Below, one piece after another: positions 1-6,888 of a stretch of 11,560 nt of DNA. Positions within the stretch are counted from its first letter, which is position 1, and each line of letters opens with the position of its first letter. The DNA comes from Cerioporus squamosus (taxonomy: Eukaryota > Basidiomycota > Agaricomycetes > Polyporales > Polyporaceae): contig JABYQS010000897.1 in NCBI GenBank assembly GCA_022592435.1, positions 1 through 11,560 of the forward strand. Reading direction: 5' to 3'. The notes beneath the pieces were generated by a model, which was given only the letters and a program-made list of their open reading frames with translations, did no database searches and was not told where the DNA came from. The position numbers were made by a program, and so were the translations under genes.

Positions 1-2
1 GT

Positions 3-588
3 GACGTCAAGTTTGGTCGGTTCATCGGGCGCGTTGGCTACTACACGCATAACATTGACAATGACATCGAGAACTCCATCCGCAACGCTTTCTCCGGGCC
101 TCTTATCCTACCGAGCATCCGCTCGCTCATCGCTAGCCACCCTTCCATTGCTGCGGACGACATAGACCCTACTGTCCAGCGGGTCCTCGCTTCCCTCCGC
201 GTCAAAGTTGTCGTACCCCAATGGGAACATAACTGCAAACGTATTCTGCGACTCGCCGCCGGCACGGTTGAGCAGTGGCGTACGTGGGTCGCCTACGTCC
301 GTACGGTGCCCCTTTGGAGTGATCTTAACCCAACAGGGACCTCCTCCGCCCGATTCGCTGCGCCGGATGCGCCGGGGCGGATCACCCCACCTTCCTATGT
401 CCGTTTGCGCTTCTCCCTGGATGGAATGGGCCACTCCTGGAGCTGCGACGATTGCCGGTCCTGCGACTATCACCCTTCCTGGTGTCCAGGTGACCGGGGG
501 CCAAGCGTCGGGGTCCCGGGGCCCCCACCCGTACCGCGGCAACGGCTTCCGAGGGCGGCGTGGCCGTGGGCGTAGCGCCCCTTTCTAG
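3..588 (+). pseudogene. LINE ORF1 (gag-like, zinc-knuckle RNA-binding protein), C-terminal part, probable frameshift
   Basis: The frame starting at position 3 is open from the window edge to a TAG at 573-575 (190 codons). Near its end, at 444-485, it encodes a zinc-knuckle-like cluster, C-x2-C-x5-H-x3-C, followed by Pro; ORF1 proteins of fungal LINEs use such knuckles to bind element RNA. After the knuckle this frame loses character, while the +1 frame gives an Arg/Gly-rich tail (RGNGFRGRRGRGR) ending at a TAG at 586-588. Such basic Gly-rich tails are usual after the knuckle in fungal LINE ORF1. A frame change between about 486 and 525, inside runs of G and C, is therefore likely (one extra or two missing bases). 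The N-terminal part is outside the window. Confidence 0.7.
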
Positions 589-680
589 TTACGTATCTCC
601 TTGTGTTACCGACCGCTGACTGCGCCCTCAACGGCCTAGTGTACTACCGAAGTCGTCAACCGACTGTACGGACATCTGGA

Positions 681-749
681 GTCTTGCCTGCCTGTGGGGC
701 CGTCTGTAGTGCTCGCCTGCTGGAGCGTCTGTATGCTCGCCTGTGGAGC
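681..749 (+). repeat. degenerate tandem repeat, about 23-25 bp unit, three copies
   Basis: Two adjacent copies, 702-726 and 727-749, share GTCTGTA, GCTCGCCTG and GGAGC with only two one-base gaps between them. A shorter, more diverged copy (GTCTTGCCTG then CCTGTGGGGCC) occupies 681-701 directly before them. The repeat lies inside the LINE's inter-ORF spacer. No function is evident; it could have arisen by slippage. Confidence 0.6.
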
Positions 750-1035
750 CTGGTGTATTGTCGTCATGGAATAATATGTGGTTCCCACAAACCTGTCAGC
801 GGGTAGCTGTCTAGTGCATACGGTCGGCGTCCGTATGTGTTACAATTTACTCGCCTCACCAAGTACAAACAATGACACAACCAATGCAACAACAACCCCG
901 GTACGCTTCTCTGGTAAACGGCTTCTGTGCCTCAGCACTGCCGGATGCTACTGGTGCCCCGCCGCCGGCCCCCTAGCACAGGATGGCACTGCTGAGTATG
1001 GTGGCGGCTCGGGTGCCGCGCACTACGCTGGCAGG

Positions 1036-1057
1036 CCGTCGCGCGCGGGCGCGACGG
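1036..1057 (+). other. perfect 9-bp GC-rich hairpin upstream of ORF2 start
   Basis: CCGTCGCGC (1036-1044) is exactly complementary to GCGCGACGG (1049-1057) across a four-base GCGG loop. In RNA the stem can gain a G-U and a G-C pair on the outside. It ends 34 bases before the candidate ORF2 ATG at 1092, so a role in translating the downstream ORF of a bicistronic LINE RNA is possible but unproven. Confidence 0.6.
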
Positions 1058-1091
1058 TCAGCCAGCGCAGTACGCTCAACCCGCGCGCCCT

Positions 1092-2943
1092 ATGAATCCT
1101 CCTTCTTCTCTTTCCTCTCTGCGCTCCCGAGGAGCGCTGCGAGTTGGTTCGCTTAACATGAATGGTGCCTATACTAGGTCTCTGGACCCCTCGGGGTCGG
1201 TGCCGCAGAACAAGTGGCACCTGCTGAACCAGCTAATGAGGCAACGGCGGCTGGCCGTGCTGGCCCTCCAAGAAACCCACTACTCTGTCCAGCAAGCGGA
1301 GGAGCTCAATACACTCTTCGCCGGCCTTCTCCGTGTGTTTGTGTCGCCTGATCCGGACTCCCCGGGTGCTGCGAGGGGTATTGCTTTTGCAGTTAACTTG
1401 AGAGTGTCCGCGATGAGCTCGTCTCCTTCAAAGAGTACGTCCCAGGACGAGCAGCTGCGCTAACGCTTACTCGGCGTCGTGGCTCGCGCGTTCGCATGCT
1501 GAACGTCTATGCCCCCAACGATATGAATGCCAACATGCTCTTTTGGGATAACCTTCGGGTGCGCAGGTCGTCCGGGGACCTGTGTGCCCAGGATGTTCTC
1601 CTTGGTGATTTCAATGTGGTCACCAATAGTGTTGATAGGGCGCCGGCACGGCAGGACCATGAGGGTGCTGCCGCGGCGCTGGCTGCTTTTGTGGCTGCCC
1701 TTGGAGTGGTTGATGGGTGGCGAGCGTCACGGTGCTGCACGCGCCTTCTCCTACCTTCAGAAGTCGACTGGTAGCCAATCAAGGCTGGATAGAATCTATG
1801 TCAGCCCGCATGTCCTTGGAATGTCCCATAGCTGGGACATAGGCCCGTCGGGTGTACCTTCTGACCACTGCCTTGTTTCTGTGGCCCTGGCTGACTATAA
1901 CTCGCCGATCTCGGGGCCTGGTCGCTGGCGGCTGCCGGACCTCCTTTTGACTGACAAAAAGTTCTTGGATGATGCGCAGCAGCTGGGACATGCTGCTGTG
2001 GCCAAGGTGTTTGCTGGTGAGTCTGGCCGCTTCGCCGCGCAACTCCGGCTGGCGGGATACAAGTCCGATGTCATGGCTATGGCACGGCGGCGAGCTAAGC
2101 AGCTCACTCCAAAGATCGACCGTCGCATAGGGGCGATTAGGGATAATATCTCAACCATTATGGTGGATGCCAGCCTGCCGATGGCGGATCGGGAGGCGAG
2201 TGCTGCAATCCTCCGCGAGGAAGAGTCGCGCCTTGAACAGAGGCGCTTCACTGCTGCCCGAGACACCGTCCAACTGAAGGACAGGCTCGACGGCGAACTG
2301 TCTCACCGTATTGGATGCGCACAACGCGCCAGCTGTGTCCCAGGACCCATATACGAACTCGCTGTCCCTGCATGTGTCGGGGAGCTGGTCCAGTACACGC
2401 GCGACTCTCGACGCATGACGGAGGTGGCGCAGGCGTTCTATAATGGCTTGCAGAGCGACACGGACCTTGAAGGTACTGAGCATGCTGCAGCTGTCCGGGC
2501 TGTTCTAACGTTGGACATACCGACACTCCTTCCTGATGCCGCCAGGAAGCTTGAGTCCCCAATACAGTGGGCTGAGGTCGAGCTGGCGGTCTTCTCCTCT
2601 GCGCTACGGAAGGCCCCGGGCTAGATGGGCTTCCAGCTGAGTTCTGGGCAAAGCTGCACCGTACGTACCTTGTGAAGTCCCGGAGGGACAAACCCGCCTT
2701 CAATGCTGTGGCTCTCCTCACGGCGGCGTTCAATAACATTGAAGCTTGCGGGGTCGTGCATGACTCAGGGTTTGCCCATGGCTGGGTGTGTCCAATCTAC
2801 AAGCTCAAAGGCGACACCCGTGAAATTTGCAACTACCGGCCGATTACGATCCTGAACACGGACTATAAGTTTATGGCAAAAGTGTTGGCTGCCCATTTGG
2901 CTGTTGTAGCCCCGTCCCTCGTGCATCCGGACCAAGCTGGTTC
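1092..2943 (+). pseudogene. LINE ORF2, 5' part: APE-type endonuclease and start of RT, broken by four indels
   Basis: This is the endonuclease half of ORF2, which nicks target DNA for target-primed reverse transcription. All expected APE motifs are present but in alternating frames. Segment 1 (1092 to about 1410) has LNMNG (Asn codon 1155-1157) and QETHY (Glu codon 1272-1274). Segment 2 (about 1412-1725) has NVYAPND and LLGDFN (Asp 1607-1609, Asn 1613-1615). Segment 3 (about 1730-2620) has SRLDRIYVS and SDH (1860-1868). Segment 4 (2621-2940) begins the RT with APGLDG, YRPI and the HPDQAG region. The changes near 1395-1412, at about 2620 and near 2940-2943 each fit loss of one base; the one near 1720-1735 fits one extra or two lost bases. 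The break at 2620 makes a premature TAG at 2622-2624. The ATG at 1092 is the only in-frame Met after a stop at 993-995. Confidence 0.88.
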
Positions 2944-5900
2944 GTGCCTGGGCATCGCATATTCGATCACACCCGCCTTGCCCAGGTAATGGTGGATTAT
3001 GCAGATCTCTGCGAGGATGAAGGCGCCCTGGTCGCCCTCGACCAAGAAAAAGCTTATGACCGGGTCAACCACGCGTATATGTGGGCTGTCCTTCGTCGCA
3101 TGGGCTTTCCTGCTAGGTTCATTCGTGTGCTTCAGTTACTATACGAACGCGCGGAGAGTACTGTCTTCCTGAATGGTATGGCTAGTACGTTCTATAAGAT
3201 CATACGTGGTGTCAGGCAGGGGGACCCGGTGAGTTGTCTCCTCTTCGACCTTGCAATAGAACCGCTTGCAATCATGCTTCGAGCTGCGCCGCTCAGGGGA
3301 TTCATGGTGCCGGGTATACGTGAGCGTATCCTGGCTGCGTTGTTCGCTGATGATACGTCAGTATACCTTAGTGCGGACGATGAGTATAGCACCCTGCTTA
3401 CCGTGCTGTGGGCGTGGTGCGCTGCGTCGCGTGCCAGGTTTAATACGGACAAGACGGAGCTGATCCCGATTGGTCCGGTGGAATACCAGATGCGTGTCGT
3501 GCAGACGCGATGTCTGCGTATTGGGGGTGCCCCGATCCCGCTTGATGTGCGTATCGTCCCAGATGGTGTGCCTGTAAGGCTCCTCGGGGCGTGGGTTGGT
3601 AACAAAATCTGTCAGGTGGCTGTGTGGGCTCCAATGCTCAAAACAATTAAGGAGAACCTGCAACGGTGGAATAAGAGAAGGCCGACGATGAAAGGGAAGC
3701 GGCTTGTGGTAGGCCTTGAAGTTGGCAGCCAGACCCAATACCTGACAAAGGTGCAGCACATGCCGTTGGCCGTAGAGGCTGAAATAACGCAAATGATCCG
3801 AAGGTTTATGTGGGGGGAAACGATAAGGACCCCGCCGGTCAACTTGCCGGTGCTGTGTGAACCGCTGCTGGCCGGTGGTCTTGCCCTGCTCGACCTGAAG
3901 GCGCGGAATGAGGCAATAGAATTGATGTGGGTGAAGGACTACTTGATGCTGTCCGGGTCTCGTCCCAAATGGGCCTATGTGGCTGACGTACTACTTGCTA
4001 AGGCTGTCACGGCTGACTCCCGCTCGCTTGACCGGGCTGTTCGAGTGAACGCGTTCCTACAAACGTGGAATATCAGCACTGCGTCAAATGCGTCGCTCCC
4101 GCCGTACCTAAAATCCATGATCAAGATGGCTGTGAAATACGGTGTCAGGTTTCAGGCGATTGATCCCAGTGATGCACTCAAGGACGCGCTTCCAATATGG
4201 AGGCACTTTGCGCTCCCGGATGAATACCGTCTAATTCAAGCGAAATCGGTGAAGTGTGCAATGTCGGTGCATCGTCTTGCTGATGTAGGGCAGGCGACTC
4301 GCATGGCGGCTCACCTGAATGCTGTTGGTGTGGCCGCTGCGCACCGACCGACCGCGAACTGCTGCTGTAATGAGTGTTTAGCTGACAAAAGGAATGGTTG
4401 TGACAACCCTCACCGGTGTGCTCTGGCGGTCCGCCGCATTCTCATGCTCCTCGCCCCGCGCTGGGGAACGGGGCTGCCACGGCCCTATGATGGCTTGAGC
4501 CTAACTGTCAGGAGACTCCAGGCTAATGTGGAAAATGGGCAATGCGATGGACGAGTCACGTTCGATCCGTCCATTGTAGCTAAGCTCCCGTTAGCGAACC
4601 ACTTTAGAGTGTTCGGGAAGACTCACCCTGCTGACCGAACGGTTGTTCGGAGGCCACCGCGGGGGATTGCGCTGTCAGGCGAGGAAACCGAAGTGTATAC
4701 CGATGGGTCATGCGATAAGAACGGTTCAGTGGATGCTGTTGCGGCTGGTGCGGTGTGGTTTGGTGTTGGGGATCCGAGGAACTGCTCATCGCTGGTCCCT
4801 GGTGCTGTGCAGAGCAACCAAGTAGCGGAGCTGTTCGCAATTAGCCTTGCCGTGGCCGCTGTCCCTCCGTTCGCCCCTCTCCACATCGTTACGGACTCCC
4901 AGTATGTAATCAAAGGACTCACGGTGTATCGTCGCCGGTGGGAAGCCCATGGTTGGGCAGGAGTATCAAATGCGTCGATGGTCCGGGATGTCGTTGCAAG
5001 GCTACGAGCGCGAAGTGCGCCGACTACTCTGCGATGGGTAAAAGGCCATGCGGGTGTTCCCGGGAACGAAGCAGCTGATATGTTAGCGAAAGCTGCGGTG
5101 GATGAGTGTATAGTTCTTGCCCTTCCGGCACCTCCCCTGCAATATGTTGCGAGCGGCGTCGAACTTATATGTCTCACGCAAAAACTGGCCTACGGCTTTA
5201 TTCGCCGAAGCTTAGGCTTGGAAGGCCGGAAGACGACGAAGAAGAATCTAGCTGCTGCGAAACGAGCGTTGGCTGAGTTGAATTGTCGTGAAGTCTTCGA
5301 TGGTATGCTGTGGATGGGTGTTTGGAAGCTTGATGCAGACAGACCGGTGAGAATGTTCTGGTGGAAAATGATTCATGGGGCTCACAGGCTGGGTCCTTAC
5401 TGGTTGAACATTCCTGGATACCATACGAGGGCGCTATGCCCGTACTGTGGTGCTGTTGAGGACATGGAGCACTTGCTCTGTGTATGCCCATCTCCGTGGA
5501 GGCTTGCGATATGGTCAGAAGCGATGGCTCTTCTTGTGAAGAGAGGCATCCCTGTTGAAAGGTTAGCATTCGGGCACTTGATGGCTGTAGGTCTCATAAG
5601 AGCACCTGGTGGTAATGGGACTCCCTCGCCCGCGGATTCCCGTCTATTGCGTGTTGTTCTGACAGAGCTTGTGTACTTCATCTGGATAGTAAGGTGTGAA
5701 TGGGTAATAGGAAAAGAGGGTGACCCAGCTAAATCTCCATGTGTTCCTGAAGTGCTTAGTCGGTGGTCCTGGAGACTGAATAAAAGGCTGAGAAGGGATG
5801 TTATGTTGGCGCGGAAAGCGCCGAAGCGCATGGTCGTACCAATGGCGCTGATCCTTGGAACTTGGCAGGGCTTGCTAATAAGTAAGCATCCTCTTCCTGA

Positions 5901-5970
5901 TGATTGGCTATCTGTCTCAGGGGTTTTAGTGGGTAGGTCCGGTACATGCACTCGACTTGGTGTCGGGTAA
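2944..5970 (+). CDS. LINE ORF2, 3' part: reverse transcriptase, RNase H and CCHC knuckle (open frame)
   Basis: This uninterrupted frame of 1008 codons ends with TAA at 5968-5970 and continues the preceding broken part; its first ATG is at 2989, so it is not an independent gene. The RT core has ALDQEKAYDRVNH (motif A), RGVRQGDPVS (motif B) and the active-site FADD at 3343-3354 (the common fungal form of YADD). RNase H follows with all four acids: TDGS (Asp 4702-4704), AELFA (Glu 4828-4830), VTDSQY (Asp 4894-4896) and NEAADMLA (Asp 5077-5079). A CCHC cluster, C-x2-C-x7-H-x4-C, lies at 5437-5487, as expected after RNase H in Tad1-type elements. Together these domains copy the element RNA at the nicked target and remove RNA from the hybrid. 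No disabling change is visible here. Confidence 0.92.
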   Translation: MPGHRIFDHTRLAQVMVDYADLCEDEGALVALDQEKAYDRVNHAYMWAVLRRMGFPARFIRVLQLLYERAESTVFLNGMASTFYKIIRGVRQGDPVSCLLFDLAIEPLAIMLRAAPLRGFMVPGIRERILAALFADDTSVYLSADDEYSTLLTVLWAWCAASRARFNTDKTELIPIGPVEYQMRVVQTRCLRIGGAPIPLDVRIVPDGVPVRLLGAWVGNKICQVAVWAPMLKTIKENLQRWNKRRPTMKGKRLVVGLEVGSQTQYLTKVQHMPLAVEAEITQMIRRFMWGETIRTPPVNLPVLCEPLLAGGLALLDLKARNEAIELMWVKDYLMLSGSRPKWAYVADVLLAKAVTADSRSLDRAVRVNAFLQTWNISTASNASLPPYLKSMIKMAVKYGVRFQAIDPSDALKDALPIWRHFALPDEYRLIQAKSVKCAMSVHRLADVGQATRMAAHLNAVGVAAAHRPTANCCCNECLADKRNGCDNPHRCALAVRRILMLLAPRWGTGLPRPYDGLSLTVRRLQANVENGQCDGRVTFDPSIVAKLPLANHFRVFGKTHPADRTVVRRPPRGIALSGEETEVYTDGSCDKNGSVDAVAAGAVWFGVGDPRNCSSLVPGAVQSNQVAELFAISLAVAAVPPFAPLHIVTDSQYVIKGLTVYRRRWEAHGWAGVSNASMVRDVVARLRARSAPTTLRWVKGHAGVPGNEAADMLAKAAVDECIVLALPAPPLQYVASGVELICLTQKLAYGFIRRSLGLEGRKTTKKNLAAAKRALAELNCREVFDGMLWMGVWKLDADRPVRMFWWKMIHGAHRLGPYWLNIPGYHTRALCPYCGAVEDMEHLLCVCPSPWRLAIWSEAMALLVKRGIPVERLAFGHLMAVGLIRAPGGNGTPSPADSRLLRVVLTELVYFIWIVRCEWVIGKEGDPAKSPCVPEVLSRWSWRLNKRLRRDVMLARKAPKRMVVPMALILGTWQGLLISKHPLPDDWLSVSGVLVGRSGTCTRLGVG

Positions 5971-6095
5971 ACCCGGGAGTCCCACACTGCACATGCGTGC
6001 GTAAAGCATTTCCTCTGGGTGCCTGGAAGATCCTAATACCCTGCTAAAGCCGTTTATAATTGCGCGATTGTAGCTCTTTGAATGGTATGCACCAC
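5971..6095 (+). other. LINE 3' UTR
   Basis: These 125 bases lie between the ORF2 stop and the A tail and contain no ORF or obvious stem. Non-LTR elements carry the RT recognition signal in this region, but none can be named from one copy. Confidence 0.75.
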
Positions 6096-6109
6096 AAAAA
6101 AAAAAAAAA
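6096..6109 (+). repeat. poly-A tail of the LINE (14 A)
   Basis: An uninterrupted run of 14 A follows the 3' UTR and marks the 3' border of the inserted element, in the sense orientation of ORF1/ORF2. An exact run this long next to a LINE ORF2 is a normal product of target-primed reverse transcription and suggests the insertion is not very old. Confidence 0.88.
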
Positions 6110-6318
6110 GTAGACAGACTAAGCGCCAGCGCTGCAAATACGCATGCACTAGGGCCAGTCGGGTAGAAATATACTTAATGGATAAGGCATCGCCCCTCCG
6201 GGCAGACCTGGCCACTGCGGTCTCCGCGCACTGTAGTACTAGAGGACGTCCGAGTTGTCTCGTGCTGGATGGCGACTCGGGGATACTGAAAGTATAGTAG
6301 TGCTGACGCGGCATGCTC

Positions 6319-6338
6319 GGGCGGGCTCTCGCCCGCCC
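6319..6338. other. perfect GC-rich hairpin, 8-bp stem
   Basis: GGGCGGGC (6319-6326) pairs perfectly with GCCCGCCC (6331-6338) across a TCTC loop. It lies about 210 bases downstream of the LINE poly-A tail, in DNA without a recognised gene. Confidence 0.55.
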
Positions 6339-6380
6339 TCGCCCACGATACATACAGTACTTGACAATGACTCTGCCAAT

Positions 6381-6398
6381 ATCTGAGTCTTCTCAGAT
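6381..6398. other. perfect hairpin, 7-bp stem
   Basis: ATCTGAG (6381-6387) pairs perfectly with CTCAGAT (6392-6398) across a TCTT loop. It lies 43 bases after the GC-rich hairpin. No U-run follows and no function is evident. Confidence 0.45.
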
Positions 6399-6888
6399 GC
6401 ACGCCGGAGCTGCGCCGGAGGCGTCATGCTCGGGCGTGTTTGGCTTCTGACTGCCGCATTGCGCTCGGCTAGTGGTCTTCGATAACCATTTACGGGAGCG
6501 TTGCTTCCAAAGAGAAGTCCATGTGGGAAACATATACCCTGCATGACCGTCTGAAACACCAAACCACGCGAGACCCCACTCTCCCACCCCTACAGACCTT
6601 GCAATTACTCCCTCCAAGACCTGTCCACTTCTCGTGGCCAGGAATTGGAGCGTTTCGACCGGTCCTGCCCTCCGAGTGTAGGCTCGTCCCCACCGCGATC
6701 AGCTTGCGACCGGACTGGCTGGCGAGTCTACTCCGAGTGAGGTCCAAGACCGAGAACGTTTCTATACGAGCTACAGATGCCGAGTGTTACTTATGATACA
6801 ATACATATGAGACAGCATGCGGGCTAACTTCGCCATCACCTTAAGTCCGAAGCCCAGCAACAACGCACGCGCACCCTCAGCCCGCGAG

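Larger units (their letters stand above)
589..1091 (+). other. inter-ORF region of the LINE
   Basis: About 500 bases lie between the apparent ORF1 stop and the first ORF2 ATG. I see no conserved protein in any frame. It contains a degenerate tandem repeat (681-749) and a GC-rich hairpin (1036-1057). The ORF2 frame is open back only to a stop at 993-995 and has no ATG before 1092. Fungal LINE inter-ORF spacers are often shorter, so part of ORF2's N-terminus may be hidden here behind further frame breaks. Confidence 0.6.
1..6109 (+). mobile_element. Tad1-like non-LTR retrotransposon (LINE), 5' end outside window
   Basis: The element shows, in order, the end of a gag-like ORF1 with a zinc knuckle, an inter-ORF spacer, ORF2 with APE-type endonuclease, reverse transcriptase, RNase H and a C-terminal CCHC knuckle, a short 3' UTR and a 14-base A tail. 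APE endonuclease plus RNase H downstream of RT, together with a host having short fungal introns, fits the Tad1 clade. There are no LTRs or protease/integrase motifs. The 5' end lies left of the window, so a target-site duplication cannot be checked. Four indels break the endonuclease half of ORF2 and one probably breaks ORF1. The RT/RNase H part is open with all catalytic acids present. Clade placement is inferred from domain order and motif style, without a phylogeny. Confidence 0.93.
6110..6888. other. intergenic region between LINE tail and E2 gene stop; no gene recognised
   Basis: ORFs here are short, overlap on both strands and show no recognisable motif. What can be seen: a perfect 8-bp hairpin (6319-6338), a perfect 7-bp hairpin (6381-6398), the 12-mer CATGCTCGGGCG twice in direct orientation (6312-6323 and 6425-6436), and CGCCGGAG twice (6402-6409 and 6413-6420). 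The part adjoining 6888 should include the 3' UTR of the minus-strand E2 gene; no clear AATAAA was found. Confidence 0.6.

Noticed and set aside
108..542. 144-codon minus-strand ORF opposite ORF1.
   Set aside because: It is a GC-rich antisense shadow of the LINE ORF1 frame, which carries the zinc knuckle.
2944..5970. The RT/RNase H frame as a free-standing gene starting at 2944.
   Set aside because: Position 2944 is GTG, the first ATG is 2989, and the RT domain clearly begins upstream in another frame; it is the 3' part of ORF2.
6165..6205. TAATGGATAAGGCATC resembles the D-arm of a eukaryotic tRNA-Arg, followed by CTCCGGG.
   Set aside because: No acceptor-stem pairing, the anticodon stem has mismatches, and there is no GGTTCGA-type T-loop downstream; at best a chance match or a decayed fragment.
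6521..6796. 91-codon plus-strand ORF between the LINE and the E2 gene.
   Set aside because: No recognisable motif, a similar-length ORF overlaps on the other strand, and it probably covers the E2 3' UTR.
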